Assembly (NCBI RefSeq): GCF_033025475.1
Contig: NZ_CP130322.1
Span: forward strand, 124,001 to 188,000
Reading direction: 5' to 3'
From: Sphingomonas sp. C3-2
Lineage (GTDB): Bacteria > Pseudomonadota > Alphaproteobacteria > Sphingomonadales > Sphingomonadaceae
DNA length: 64,000 nucleotides
The position numbers and the translations under genes are program-made. Numbering within the stretch: position 1 is the first letter of the stretch; each line of letters begins with the position of its first letter. Under the pieces are notes generated by a model. The model did not search any database. It saw only the letters and a list, made by a program, of their open reading frames with translations, and had not been told where the DNA came from. This document shows positions 46,010-58,945 of this stretch, one piece after another.

Positions 46010-46748
46010 CGCGGGAATAGCTGCGAATGCTGAACGGGATGGCAGCCAGATAAAAGGCACAGATCACCGACAGCGTCGCCCAGGGCGCCGAAAGCAACGC
46101 CGCGCCGAGCAAACCGACGGCGGCGAGCGCACCGAGACGTACAGTGCGCCGCAGGCGAAGCGACGACCAGCTATAGGTTGCGATGTTCGAGATCATCAGG
46201 AAGGCGACAAAGGCGAGCCAGGGCGCAACCACATAGGTTTCGCGGAAAACCGTCTCGCCGGTCCACAGCGTCAGATAGACGGGAAGCAGGGCAAGCCCCG
46301 CCCCTGCCGGCGCTGGCACGCCGGTGAGAAAGCCCGCCGATTTGTGCGGCTGTTCCTGCACGTCGATATTCGCGTTGAACCGCGCGAGCCGCAGCGCACA
46401 ACATACTGCCAGCGCCAGCGCGAAGATCCACCCGAACTGCGGCAGGTGCTGCAACGACCAGAGATAGATGATGATCGCGGGGGAAACCCCGAACGCGATC
46501 GCATCGGAAAGGGAATCAAGCTCGGCACCGAACCGGCTCTCTCCCTTCAACAACCGGGCAATGCGGCCGTCGATACCGTCAAGACAGCCGGCCAGAATGA
46601 TCGCGGCCACCGCCTTCTCCCATTCCCCGGCAATGCCGAAGCGAATGCCGGTCAGCCCGCAGCATAGCGCGAGCGCGGTGACGGCGTTGGGAATGAGCGC
46701 GCGGAGCGGAATACCCCGGCGCGGCGGCGAGGCGACATCGCCGCTCAT
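45984..46748 (-). CDS. pssA: CDP-diacylglycerol-serine O-phosphatidyltransferase
   Basis: 254 residues, membrane CDP-alcohol phosphotransferase. The signature D-G-x(2)-A-R-x(8)-G-x(3)-D-x(3)-D is present as [26 protein letters not shown] read in order near residue 58-83. It makes phosphatidylserine, the substrate of the overlapping upstream gene's product. The ATG overlaps the psd stop (ATGA), so the two phosphatidylethanolamine steps are coupled. Confidence 0.95.
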   Translation of the reverse strand: MSGDVASPPRRGIPLRALIPNAVTALALCCGLTGIRFGIAGEWEKAVAAIILAGCLDGIDGRIARLLKGESRFGAELDSLSDAIAFGVSPAIIIYLWSLQHLPQFGWIFALALAVCCALRLARFNANIDVQEQPHKSAGFLTGVPAPAGAGLALLPVYLTLWTGETVFRETYVVAPWLAFVAFLMISNIATYSWSSLRLRRTVRLGALAAVGLLGAALLSAPWATLSVICAFYLAAIPFSIRSYSRVKRQRASA

Positions 46749-47485
46749 TGCGGTGTGGCGCTCAGCGACTGGGCATCGCCAACCACGGCAAGCATCGTCT
46801 CGCCGGCCACGATTCGCTGGCCAAGCGCCACCTTGGGCATCGTGCCTGCAGGCAGATATACGTCGACGCGGCTGCCGAAACGGATCAGGCCGATACGCTG
46901 ACCGACGGCAACGATGTCGCCCGGCTTGACGAAGGGCACGATGCGACGGGCAACAAGGCCCGCAATCTGTGTAAAGCCGATGCGCATGCCGTTGCGATCC
47001 TCGACCAGGATATGCTGACGCTCATTGTCTTCCGACGCCTTGTCGAGATCGGCGTTCAGGAACTTGCCCGCGATATAGACGACGTTCTTCACCGTGCCGC
47101 TGATCGGCGTGCGGTTGATGTGCACGTCGAACACGCTCATGAAAATCGAGACTCGCGTCAACGGCTGATCGCCCAGACCGTCCGGCCCGGCCATTTCGCG
47201 TGGCGGCATCACATGCTGGATCAGTGTCACCATGCCATCGGCCGGCGCCACGATCAGCCCTTCCCCCTGCGGCACCGAACGGACGGGATCGCGGAAGAAC
47301 GCCGCCACCCACAGGGTGATCCCAGCCATCGGCCAGGCAAGCGTTTCCCATGCCATCCAGGCAAAAAACAAGGTGATTACTGCCGCAATCAGGATGAATT
47401 TTCGGCCCTCGGGGTGGACGCTCGGCCAGCGCCATTTTACCCCTGTTGGCTGATTTTCCGCTTTGTTCAGATCTGTCATTCGCAT
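46745..47485 (-). CDS. psd: Phosphatidylserine decarboxylase proenzyme
   Basis: 246 residues, the short form with an N-terminal membrane hairpin ([30 protein letters not shown]). [21 protein letters not shown] and [15 protein letters not shown] are family motifs. The autocleavage Gly-Ser, which gives the pyruvoyl group, is in [12 protein letters not shown] near residue 205. Converts phosphatidylserine to phosphatidylethanolamine. Divergent from icd. Confidence 0.95.
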   Translation of the reverse strand: MRMTDLNKAENQPTGVKWRWPSVHPEGRKFILIAAVITLFFAWMAWETLAWPMAGITLWVAAFFRDPVRSVPQGEGLIVAPADGMVTLIQHVMPPREMAGPDGLGDQPLTRVSIFMSVFDVHINRTPISGTVKNVVYIAGKFLNADLDKASEDNERQHILVEDRNGMRIGFTQIAGLVARRIVPFVKPGDIVAVGQRIGLIRFGSRVDVYLPAGTMPKVALGQRIVAGETMLAVVGDAQSLSATPQ

Positions 47486-47591
47486 CTCTTACGGCGGGTG
47501 GTTCGCAGTTACAACGGGACTTACTGTTGATCCACGCGCCTTAGAGGCCTAGAGGCACCCGCGAAACCATCCCCAAGGAAAGAGTGCGTCC

Positions 47592-48812
47592 ATGGCCAAG
47601 ATTAAGGTGAAAAACCCGGTCGTCGAAATCGACGGCGATGAAATGACCCGTATCATCTGGCAGTGGATTCGTGAGCGGCTGATTCTCCCCTATCTCGATA
47701 TCCAGCTTGATTACTACGATCTCGGCGTCGAAAAGCGCGACGAAACCGAGGACAAGATCACCGTCGATTCCGCCAAGGCCATCCAGAAATATGGCGTGGG
47801 CGTGAAGTGCGCGACGATCACCCCCGACGAAGCCCGCGTCGAAGAATTCGGCCTGAAGAAGATGTGGAAGTCGCCCAACGGCACCATCCGCAACATTCTC
47901 GGCGGCGTCGTTTTCCGCGAACCGATCGTGATCAAGAACGTTCCCCGCCTCATCCCGGGCTGGACCGACCCCATCGTCGTTGGCCGTCACGCATTTGGCG
48001 ACCAGTACCGCGCGACCGATTTCAAGGTGCCCGGCCCCGGCAAGCTGCGCCTCGTTTTCGAAGGTGACGACGGCACGACGATCGACGAAGAAGTCTTCCA
48101 GTATCCGAGCTCGGGCGTCGCGCTCGCGATGTACAACCTCGACGAATCGATCCGCGACTTCGCGCGCGCCAGCATGAACTACGGCCTCGGCCGCAACTGG
48201 CCGGTCTACCTGTCGACCAAGAACACGATCCTCAAGGCCTATGACGGCCGTTTCAAGGACATCTTCCAGGAAGTCTACGAAGCCGAATTCAAGGATCAGT
48301 TCCAGGAAGCCGGCATCGTCTACGAACACCGCCTGATCGACGACATGGTCGCATCGGCGCTCAAGTGGAACGGCAAGTTCGTCTGGGCATGCAAGAACTA
48401 TGACGGCGACGTGCAGTCGGACCAGGTGGCACAGGGCTTCGGCTCGCTCGGCCTCATGACGTCGGTTCTGATGTCGCCCGACGGCAAGACCGTCGAAGCA
48501 GAAGCGGCCCACGGCACCGTCACCCGCCACTACCGCATGCACGAGCAGGGCAAGGCGACGTCGACCAACCCGATCGCGTCGATCTTCGCATGGACCGGCG
48601 GCCTCAAGTATCGCGGCAAGTTCGACGGCACGCCCGACGTGACGCGCTTTGCCGAAACCCTTGAACGCGTCTGCATCGAGACGGTCGAACAGGGCCACAT
48701 GACCAAGGATCTCGCGATCCTCATCGGCCCCGACCAGGCATGGATGACCACGGAGCAGTTCTTCGAAGCCATCCGCGTCAACCTCGAAAAGGCGATGAGC
48801 GACTGGAAATAA
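47592..48812 (+). CDS. icd: NADP-dependent isocitrate dehydrogenase (eukaryote-like homodimeric type)
   Basis: 406 residues. [40 protein letters not shown] and [12 protein letters not shown] with [15 protein letters not shown] define the type II (subfamily II) NADP-IDH seen in many Alphaproteobacteria, not the E. coli Icd type. TCA-cycle step from isocitrate to 2-oxoglutarate. Strong GGAAAGAG site upstream. The next gene begins 4 nt after the stop. Confidence 0.96.
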   Translation: MAKIKVKNPVVEIDGDEMTRIIWQWIRERLILPYLDIQLDYYDLGVEKRDETEDKITVDSAKAIQKYGVGVKCATITPDEARVEEFGLKKMWKSPNGTIRNILGGVVFREPIVIKNVPRLIPGWTDPIVVGRHAFGDQYRATDFKVPGPGKLRLVFEGDDGTTIDEEVFQYPSSGVALAMYNLDESIRDFARASMNYGLGRNWPVYLSTKNTILKAYDGRFKDIFQEVYEAEFKDQFQEAGIVYEHRLIDDMVASALKWNGKFVWACKNYDGDVQSDQVAQGFGSLGLMTSVLMSPDGKTVEAEAAHGTVTRHYRMHEQGKATSTNPIASIFAWTGGLKYRGKFDGTPDVTRFAETLERVCIETVEQGHMTKDLAILIGPDQAWMTTEQFFEAIRVNLEKAMSDWK

Positions 48813-48816
48813 TGGC

Positions 48817-50424
48817 ATGACGCGGACCGGCGGCACGCGCCTTGAAGTAAGGCAGGCAAAGCTGGCAGATGTGCCAGCGATCCAGCGTCTTATCTCGCGT
48901 GCCTACCCGGAACTCCCCGGCTACACAGCCGGGGTAATCCGCGGACAGTTGAACAATTTCCCGGAAGGCCAGTTCGTCGCCCTCTTCAATGGCAAGATGG
49001 TGGGTTACTGTGCCGCGATGCGGATATCAGGCGAAATCGCGCTGAAACCGCACGATTGGGAGGAAATCACCGGCAACGGCTTCGGCTCGCGCCATGATCC
49101 CACGGGAAATTGGTTATACGGCTATGAAATGTGCGTCGATCCGAAGCGCCGCGGCCTTCGGATCGGACAGCGCCTCTACGATGCCCGAAAGACTCTTGCC
49201 GAACGGCTCGAGCTTTCGGGCATTGTCTTTGGTGGCAGGATGCCCGGCTATTCGCGCGTTCGCCGCAAGGTGGACGGGCCGGACGACTATCTTCAGAAAG
49301 TGGTTGAAGGGAAACTTCGAGATCCCGTCATCACGTTCCAGCTGCAAAACGGCTATGAACCCATTGGGGTTCTTAAGAATTATCTCCCCGAGGACAAACG
49401 CTCACTGGGCAATGCCGCGCATATGGTGTGGCGCAACCCCTATGTCGACGAAATGTCGCCGCCCGCTTTTCGCGTTCCCCGCGATGTCGAAAGCGTCCGT
49501 CTGGCCACCTGCCAGCTTCAGGCGCGTGCGGTTGAAAGCTTTGAAGAATTTGTTCGGAACGTCGAATATTTCGTTGATGTTGCAGCAGATTATCGTTCAG
49601 ACTTCATCGTATTCCCTGAACTTTTCACGCTGCCCCTCCTCTCCTTCGAGACGCGCAAGCTGACGCCTGTCGAGGCGATCGATGCGCTCACGGCCTATAC
49701 GCCGCGGATCGAGAAGGAACTCGCGCGCATGGCGCTTGAGTACAACATCAACATCATCGGTGGATCGCACCCGACGCAGATGGAAGACGGCGACATCCAT
49801 AACGTCGCCTTTGTCGCGCTGCGCGACGGCTCGACGCACACCCAGGAAAAGATCCATCCGACGCCGAACGAACGCTATTGGTGGAACATCAAGGGCGGCG
49901 ATTCGATCGATGTGATCCAGACCGATTGCGGGCCGATCGGCATCCTTATCTGCTATGACAGCGAGTTTCCGGAACTGGCGCGGCGCCTCGTCGATCAGGG
50001 CGCCCGGATCATCTTCGTGCCCTTCTGCACGGACAGCCGCCAGGGCTATCTGCGCGTCCGTTACTGCGCACAGGCCCGCGCGATCGAGAACCAGTGCTTT
50101 GTGGTCCTCTCTGGCAATGTCGGCAACCTGCCCAATGTCGACAATATGGATATCCAATACGCCCAGAGCTGTATCCTGACACCCTGCGACTTTCCCTTCG
50201 CGCGCGACGGCATTGCGGCGGAGGCGAGCGAGAATGTCGAAACGCTCACGATTTCAGACGTCAATCTCGCCGATCTCACCTGGGCGCGCGCCGAAGGCAC
50301 CGTCCGCAACCTCACCGATCGGCGGTTCGACCTCTATCACATCGAATGGGATGCCGGTCACCATGCAGACCGGCCACCGGCAGGCCCGCCGCCCAAGCAT
50401 CAGAACAGCCCCGGCGGCGGCTGA
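48817..50424 (+). CDS. GNAT acetyltransferase-carbon-nitrogen hydrolase fusion
   Basis: 535 residues. Residues ~8-205 are a GNAT domain (VRQAKLADVPAIQRLI, VDPKRRGLRIGQRLYDAR as the acetyl-CoA loop). Residues ~225-510 are a nitrilase-superfamily domain with the Glu-Lys-Cys triad at Glu268 (FPELFTLP), Lys345 (EKIHPTPNE) and Cys379 (LICYDSEFPE). The C-terminus is Pro/Gly-rich. Such fusions occur across bacteria; the substrate is not established to my knowledge, but paired amide hydrolysis and N-acetylation is suggested. It probably shares the icd transcript. Confidence 0.9.
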   Translation: MTRTGGTRLEVRQAKLADVPAIQRLISRAYPELPGYTAGVIRGQLNNFPEGQFVALFNGKMVGYCAAMRISGEIALKPHDWEEITGNGFGSRHDPTGNWLYGYEMCVDPKRRGLRIGQRLYDARKTLAERLELSGIVFGGRMPGYSRVRRKVDGPDDYLQKVVEGKLRDPVITFQLQNGYEPIGVLKNYLPEDKRSLGNAAHMVWRNPYVDEMSPPAFRVPRDVESVRLATCQLQARAVESFEEFVRNVEYFVDVAADYRSDFIVFPELFTLPLLSFETRKLTPVEAIDALTAYTPRIEKELARMALEYNINIIGGSHPTQMEDGDIHNVAFVALRDGSTHTQEKIHPTPNERYWWNIKGGDSIDVIQTDCGPIGILICYDSEFPELARRLVDQGARIIFVPFCTDSRQGYLRVRYCAQARAIENQCFVVLSGNVGNLPNVDNMDIQYAQSCILTPCDFPFARDGIAAEASENVETLTISDVNLADLTWARAEGTVRNLTDRRFDLYHIEWDAGHHADRPPAGPPPKHQNSPGGG

Positions 50425-50433
50425 GCGCCCGGT

Positions 50434-52065
50434 TCAGTTGGCCCGTGCCTCCGCGATCATGCGCTTGGCGATTTCCTTTTCGCCCATGATCGTTACATCT
50501 GCGCCCAGCTTTTCGAGATAGAGCACTTCGTCATCCGAATGCGCGCGGGCGACGATGCGGATATCAGGGTTGATGCTGCGCGCCTTTTCAACGATCTGCC
50601 CCGCCTCGAAGCTTTGCGGGATTGCGACGAACAGCATCCGGGCCTTTTCGATCCCGGCGTCGCGCAGGATGTCCGCACTCGCGGCATTGCCGATCAGCAC
50701 CGTCACATTCTCACCCTCGGGCCCCTCGGCCAGATCGGGCTGCGCCTCCACCACGACGATTTTCTCGCGCGCGGCCGTCAGGCTGGCGCCAACGATCCGC
50801 CCGACACGGCCATAGCCGATGAGAACGACATGGCCGCGCGGCTGCGCTGCCGCCGGTTCGATTGTGGCGTCGAGCCCTGTCGTCGGTGCATCGGGCTCGC
50901 GCTTGGTCAGCCATTTCGCGGCGACCGAGAATACCAGCGGATTGAGCATGATCGAAATGATCGCGCCTGCGAGAATGAGGTCGCGCGCTTCGGGCGGAAA
51001 CAGCTTCAGCCCAACGCCGAGCGTGGCGAGAATGAAGGAAAACTCACCGATTTGCGCAAGGCTCGCAGAGATGGTTGCCGCCGTGCGCCGCGATTTTCCG
51101 AAGGAGCGCACGATCCAATAGGCGGCCAACGACTTGCCGATCATGATGATCGCGATCGTGCCAAGCAAAGGCAGCGCGGCCGTCATCAGGATATTCGGGT
51201 TGAACAACATCCCGACCGAGACGAAGAACAGCACTGCAAATGCATCGCGCAGCGGCAGCGTTTCTTCGGCCGCGCGCTGGCTGAGGGGGGATTCGGAGAG
51301 GATCATGCCCGCGAAAAAGGCGCCCAGCGCAAAGGAGACGCCAAACAGCATCGCCGCGCCAAACGCCACGCCCAGCGCAATGGCAAGCACGCTCAATCGG
51401 AACAGCTCACGCGATCCGCTATGCGCCACGACATGGAGCATCCAGGGAACGACGCGCCGCCCGACGATCAGCATGAACGCCACGAACGCCACCATCTTGC
51501 CGATGGTGAGGAACAACGACAGCCCCAGTTCCTTGCCGCCATGCGCCCCGGCCAGCGCCGGGATGAGCACGAGCGTCAGCACCATCATCAGATCTTCGAC
51601 GATCAGCCAGCCAATCGCGATGCGGCCGCGCTCAGTGTCGAGAATTCGCCGTTCCTGAAGCGCGCGCAGCAGCACGACCGTGCTCGCGACCGAGAGCGAC
51701 AGGCCGAACACCACGCCGCCGACCATGCTCCACCCCATCAGATGGGCCAGCCCCATGCCGAGCAGCGTTGCAACCGTGATCTGGGCGATCGCGCCCGGTA
51801 TCGCGATCTTGCGGACGGCGAGCAGATCCTTCAGCGAAAAATGAAGGCCGACGCCGAACATGAGCAGAATGACGCCAAGTTCGGCGAGTTCATTGGCGAG
51901 CCGCTGATCAGCGACATAGCCGGGCGTGAAGGGACCGACCACAACCCCGGCGAGAAGATAGCCCACGAGCGGAGGAAGCCGTAATTTGAATGCAAGCCCA
52001 CCGAAAATGAACGCAAGGACAAGCCCTGCTACGATGATCGCGATTAACGGTGTGGCATGCGACAT
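50434..52065 (-). CDS. CPA2 monovalent cation:proton antiporter with RCK domain (YbaL/KefB-like)
   Basis: 543 residues. About 12 membrane helices make the Na+/H+-exchanger fold (LGVILLMFGVGLHFSLKDLL, SVASTVVLLRALQER, FALGAFFAGMILSESPLS), followed by a TrkA-N/RCK nucleotide-binding domain (~420-540) with HVVLIGYGRVGRIVGASL. It resembles E. coli YbaL and Kef K+/H+ antiporters; ion and nucleotide specificity not decided. Divergent from a second CPA2 gene with a 126-nt shared upstream region. Confidence 0.9.
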   Translation of the reverse strand: MSHATPLIAIIVAGLVLAFIFGGLAFKLRLPPLVGYLLAGVVVGPFTPGYVADQRLANELAELGVILLMFGVGLHFSLKDLLAVRKIAIPGAIAQITVATLLGMGLAHLMGWSMVGGVVFGLSLSVASTVVLLRALQERRILDTERGRIAIGWLIVEDLMMVLTLVLIPALAGAHGGKELGLSLFLTIGKMVAFVAFMLIVGRRVVPWMLHVVAHSGSRELFRLSVLAIALGVAFGAAMLFGVSFALGAFFAGMILSESPLSQRAAEETLPLRDAFAVLFFVSVGMLFNPNILMTAALPLLGTIAIIMIGKSLAAYWIVRSFGKSRRTAATISASLAQIGEFSFILATLGVGLKLFPPEARDLILAGAIISIMLNPLVFSVAAKWLTKREPDAPTTGLDATIEPAAAQPRGHVVLIGYGRVGRIVGASLTAAREKIVVVEAQPDLAEGPEGENVTVLIGNAASADILRDAGIEKARMLFVAIPQSFEAGQIVEKARSINPDIRIVARAHSDDEVLYLEKLGADVTIMGEKEIAKRMIAEARAN

Positions 52066-52191
52066 GCGGGCAGGCTTCTCCTCGGGCTGATATGTATTTC
52101 TTAGAAAGGTAAACGGTAATTTACGACCCTGAGCGCGATTTTTTATGACCGTCGCGCTAGAAATTGCCTCGGGCAGACGCGATGATGCGTC

Positions 52192-53958
52192 ATGGCCTTC
52201 GGAACCAGTTCCACATTCATCAGCGATTCCCTTGTGATTCTTGGCGCGGCGGGGATCATCATCCCCTCCTTCGCGCGCTTCCGGATCAATCCGGTTATCG
52301 GTTTCATCCTTGTCGGCATGCTGGTCGGCCCGGCCGGGCTCGGCGCCTATGTCGCCGAAGCCCCGTGGCTACGGCATGTCACGATTACCGATCCCGAACG
52401 CATAGGGCCGTTTGCCGAACTGGGCGTCATCCTCCTTCTGTTTTCAATTGGTCTGGAACTGTCCTTCCGGCGCCTCTGGACGATGCGACGGCTTGTCTTC
52501 GGGCTTGGCCTCACCGAACTGCTGCTCTGTGCGCTGGCTATCGGTGCGACGCTTGCGATGCTTGGCCAGAACTGGCCTGGCGCGATCGGCCTCGGCCTTG
52601 CGCTCGCCCTTTCGTCCACCGCGCTCGTGCTGCCCATGACGGGCACCAAATCCCCCGTCGGCCGCAGTGCCTTTGGCATGTTGCTGTTCGAGGACGTCGC
52701 GCTGGTCCCGATCATTTTCGCGCTGGGCGCGCTGGCGCCCACATCGGCCGATGGCGGCATCGAAGGGCTCGCACGGACGCTCTGGATCGGCGGGGCCACG
52801 GTGGCCGCGATGCTCGTCCTCGGGCGTCTCATCTTGCCGCGCCTCTTTGCGCAGGCCGCGCGGACCAAGAGCCCGGAGCTTTTCCTCTCGGCCAGCCTTC
52901 TCGTCGCCATTCTCGCCAGCATCGCCACCTCGGCCGCTGGCCTGTCGCCCATTGTCGGCGCCCTGCTCGCCGGCATTCTCATCGCCGAGACCGAATATGG
53001 CGCCGAAGTGGAAGTCATGACCGCACCCTTCAAGGGGCTGGCGCTGGGCGTTTTCCTCATTTCGGTCGGCATGACGCTCGATCTGCGCGTGATCGCAGCC
53101 AATTGGCAGCAACTGATCCTCGCGGTCGCGGGGGTCGTGATTGCGAAGACGGCGATCACCACGCTCCTCTTGCGCCTGTCGGGTTCGCGGCCCGGCGTTG
53201 CCGCTGAAACGGGGCTGCTGATGGCATCGCCTTCGGAAACAACGCTCATCGTTCTGGCGGCGGCGGCACAGGCGCAGTTGATCATGCCCTCCACCGCAGC
53301 CTTCTGGCAGATCGTCACCGCGCTGGGGCTCACCATCACCCCGCTTCTTGCCCGTGTGGGGCGCAGCGTTGCGCGCCGTGTGGAAATGGCCGGCTATGAC
53401 CAGTTGCCGCAGGAACCCGAAACCGAGGGGCGCACCGTCGTCATCGGCTATGGCCGGGTCGGCTCGCTCGTCGCCGAGATGCTGCGCCGCCACGGCATGC
53501 CCATGGTCGCGATCGAATCGAACCCCGACACCGTGGCCACCGCACGGCGCGAAGGGCTACCCATATTTCTGGGCGACATCAGCCGCCCGGGCATGATCGA
53601 CCGGCTTGAGCTTGAGCGCGCGCGCGCCGTCATCCTCACCATGGACGATCCGGTGCAGGCGATCCGTATCGCGGAGAAGATCCGCAAGCGCCATCCCGAT
53701 CTGTCGATCATCGCGCGTGCGCGCGATGCCGATCATGCCGCAGCGCTATACCGTGCGGGGGTTACCGACGCGGTGCCCGAGACGCTCGAAAGCTCGCTGC
53801 AACTATCGGAAGCGGTGCTGACCGATCTCGGCATCGCCATGGGGCCGGTGATCGCGTCGATCCACGAACGGCGCGACGCCTTTCGTCAGGAAATCAAGGA
53901 AGCGGGGATGCTCGATCGCGAGCCGCGCCTTGGTGGGACGCGGCTCGCCGATATCTGA
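52192..53958 (+). CDS. CPA2 monovalent cation:proton antiporter with RCK domain (KefB-like)
   Basis: 588 residues. The membrane half shows ELGVILLLFSIGLELSFRRLW, ALALSSTALVLPMT and VGALLAGILIAETEYGAEVE; the C-terminal RCK domain (~410-530) has TVVIGYGRVGSLVAEMLRRHG and an AVILTMDDPVQAIRIAEKIRKRHP stretch. Same family as the divergent neighbour but clearly not a recent duplicate, since loops and lengths differ. Likely role: K+ efflux or pH control. It converges with alaS (3 nt apart). Confidence 0.9.
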   Translation: MAFGTSSTFISDSLVILGAAGIIIPSFARFRINPVIGFILVGMLVGPAGLGAYVAEAPWLRHVTITDPERIGPFAELGVILLLFSIGLELSFRRLWTMRRLVFGLGLTELLLCALAIGATLAMLGQNWPGAIGLGLALALSSTALVLPMTGTKSPVGRSAFGMLLFEDVALVPIIFALGALAPTSADGGIEGLARTLWIGGATVAAMLVLGRLILPRLFAQAARTKSPELFLSASLLVAILASIATSAAGLSPIVGALLAGILIAETEYGAEVEVMTAPFKGLALGVFLISVGMTLDLRVIAANWQQLILAVAGVVIAKTAITTLLLRLSGSRPGVAAETGLLMASPSETTLIVLAAAAQAQLIMPSTAAFWQIVTALGLTITPLLARVGRSVARRVEMAGYDQLPQEPETEGRTVVIGYGRVGSLVAEMLRRHGMPMVAIESNPDTVATARREGLPIFLGDISRPGMIDRLELERARAVILTMDDPVQAIRIAEKIRKRHPDLSIIARARDADHAAALYRAGVTDAVPETLESSLQLSEAVLTDLGIAMGPVIASIHERRDAFRQEIKEAGMLDREPRLGGTRLADI

Positions 53959-53961
53959 ACG

Positions 53962-56613
<2,652 letters not shown>

Positions 56614-56839
56614 GCCTGCCCAATAAGTGAGCAAGCGCGACGTGAAAAGGCCGCTTTTGTTCCCGATACGCCAAAAAATTAGGCGATCATGCCTCTTTTG
56701 CGCTCTGACGGCGCTGGCGCGGCGGGGTTCCGCGCACTAAGAATCAGTCATTGCGTCACAATGTGCCCCGCGTGGGAACATCGTCTCCCGCCGCGTTCGG
56801 CAAGATGGCGGCCGTATTTTCCGGCCAGGGAGAGGATGC

Positions 56840-58873
56840 ATGGAAAAGAAAAACGCCACGCGTGTCATCGCCCTGGTGGGGCCACCCGGAGCAGGCAAGA
56901 CCAGCTTGATGGAAGCGCTGCTGTTCGCGGCAGGCGCGGTGGGCAGACAGGGCAATGTCGCGGCCGGATCGAGCGTGGGGGATGCCAGCCCCGAAGCCCG
57001 TGCCCGGGGCGGATCCACCGAAATCAATCTCGCCCGGCTGGAATTTCTGGGGGAGCACTTCGTGATCGTCGACACGCCGGGATCGATCGGCTTTGCGGCT
57101 GACGGCGATGTCGCCCTGCCCGCTGCCGACATGGCGCTGGTCGTCATCGACCCCGATCCGGAGCGCGCCCTTCTCGCCGAACCGTTCCTGCGTAGGCTTG
57201 AGGCCGACGGCGTCCCGCATGCGGTGTTCGTGAACAAGGTGGATCAGTCGCGTGGATCGATCCGCTCGTTGCTCGCCGCGCTCGAACCCGCCAGCGCGGC
57301 CACGCTCGTCGCCCGGCAAATCCCGTGGCGTGAAGGAGACAAGGTCGTCGGCTTTGTCGATCTCGCGCTGGAACGCGCCTATCGCTACCGGCCGGGTGGA
57401 CCGTCCGAAGCGATCGACATTCCCGCCGAGCTTGCGGAACGCGAGGCGCAGGAACGCACCCATATGCTCGAACAGCTCGCCGATCATGACGACGCGCTGC
57501 TCGAACAGCTGATCGCCGATGAAATGCCGAGCCCCGAAGCGGTTTTCGCCGATCTCGCCAGCGAAACGGCGCATGGGCAGGTGGTACCGCTGCTCTTCGG
57601 TTCGGCGCAGGCCGGCTTTGGCATCCGGCGGCTGCTCAAGCTGCTGCGCCACGAATGCCCAGATGCCGCGGCGGCCGCCGAGCGCCTCGGAATATCGGGG
57701 CCTGCCGCCTATGTCTTCAAGGTAACGCACGGCAATGCGGTCGGCCGGCTCGCGCTGGCGCGTATCTGGGGGGCCCCGCTTGCCGAAGGCGCCGAGCTTG
57801 TCGCCAGCGACGGTCAATCGGCCCGCGTAGGCGGGCTGTTTTTTGTCCAGGGCAGCGCCACCGAAAAAACCGCCCGCGTCGAGCACGGCGATATCGCAGC
57901 CATCGCCAAGGTAGACATCGCCCGCACCGGAACCCTGCTCGGGATCAACCAGCCCCCGTCGGGCGAACAGCCGATCGGGCAAAGCCCGGCGCCGCGCAAC
58001 AGCGCGGTCGCGATCGTGACGCGCAATCGCCAGGACGATGTCCGCCTGTCGACCGCGCTCCACAAGCTCGCCGAAGAGGACCCCGCGCTCGACTGGGGGC
58101 ATGACGAGGCGACGCACGAGATGCTGCTCCGCGGGATCAATGAAGAGCATCTCCAGAATGTCCTCGCGCGGCTCCAGCGGCGCTACAGCGTCGCGGTCGA
58201 TACCCACCGGCCGCAGGTGGCGTACCGGGAATCGGTTCGCAAATCAGTGACCCAGCGCGGACGCCACAAGAAGCAATCCGGCGGGCATGGCCAGTTCGGC
58301 GATGTCGTGATCGAGCTTCATCCCGCCGATCGCGGTGCCGGTTTTTCGTTCGCCGATCGCATCACCGGCGGCGCCATTCCGAAACAATGGATACCCGCCG
58401 TCGAAATGGGCGTGCGCGATGCCATGCAAAAAGGGCCGCTGGGCTTTCCGGTCGTCGATATCGGGGTGACGCTCGTCGATGGCGGGTTCCACAGCGTCGA
58501 CAGTTCCGAGCTTGCCTTTCGCACCGCGGGCCGGATCGCCATGGCCGATGCTCTGGCGACCGCATCCCCCTATCTCCTTGAGCCGGTGTGTCAGGTGACG
58601 ATCTATTCGCCCGGCAGTGCCACGTCGCGGATCAGTTCGGCGGTTTCCAGTCGGCGCGGACAGGTGCTTGGGCTTGCGCCCCGCCCCGGCTGGTCGCGCT
58701 GGGACCAGATCGACATGCTTCTACCCGAGGCCGAACTCCACGGGCTGGACGCCGAACTGCGCTCGCTCAGCCAGGGACTTGCCAGCTATTCAGCGCGCTT
58801 CGACCATCTCTCCGAACTCAGCGGAAAACAGGCGCAGGAGGTGATCCAGAACGCGCGCGCATCCCCCGGCTGA
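56840..58873 (+). CDS. Elongation factor G-like GTPase (EF-G paralogue)
   Basis: 677 residues, a little shorter than the ~690-700 of canonical EF-G. Strong AGGGAGAGG site. G1 is GPPGAGKTS (~14-22), G4 is NKVD. G3 reads DTPGS, so Ser82 stands where translational GTPases have the catalytic His (DTPGH). Domains II to V are present (RRYSVAVDTHRPQVAYRES, GRHKKQSGGHGQFGDV, and a C-terminal Toprim-like fold). No fusA neighbours (rpsL, rpsG, tuf) are here, so this is the accessory EF-G2-like protein, not the main translocase. Function unknown. Confidence 0.88.
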   Translation: MEKKNATRVIALVGPPGAGKTSLMEALLFAAGAVGRQGNVAAGSSVGDASPEARARGGSTEINLARLEFLGEHFVIVDTPGSIGFAADGDVALPAADMALVVIDPDPERALLAEPFLRRLEADGVPHAVFVNKVDQSRGSIRSLLAALEPASAATLVARQIPWREGDKVVGFVDLALERAYRYRPGGPSEAIDIPAELAEREAQERTHMLEQLADHDDALLEQLIADEMPSPEAVFADLASETAHGQVVPLLFGSAQAGFGIRRLLKLLRHECPDAAAAAERLGISGPAAYVFKVTHGNAVGRLALARIWGAPLAEGAELVASDGQSARVGGLFFVQGSATEKTARVEHGDIAAIAKVDIARTGTLLGINQPPSGEQPIGQSPAPRNSAVAIVTRNRQDDVRLSTALHKLAEEDPALDWGHDEATHEMLLRGINEEHLQNVLARLQRRYSVAVDTHRPQVAYRESVRKSVTQRGRHKKQSGGHGQFGDVVIELHPADRGAGFSFADRITGGAIPKQWIPAVEMGVRDAMQKGPLGFPVVDIGVTLVDGGFHSVDSSELAFRTAGRIAMADALATASPYLLEPVCQVTIYSPGSATSRISSAVSSRRGQVLGLAPRPGWSRWDQIDMLLPEAELHGLDAELRSLSQGLASYSARFDHLSELSGKQAQEVIQNARASPG

Positions 58874-58945
58874 ACCCTCTAAATTTGGGCGGTCCTTGAC
58901 CTCGCGGCCTCGATCCTTTTCTTAGTGCGGCTTAAGAACAGGGGA

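Noticed and set aside
58896-58924. TTGACC-17-TTCTTA as promoter of the first DAACS symporter
   Set aside because: The -35 is good but the -10 matches poorly; without mapping it is no better than chance.
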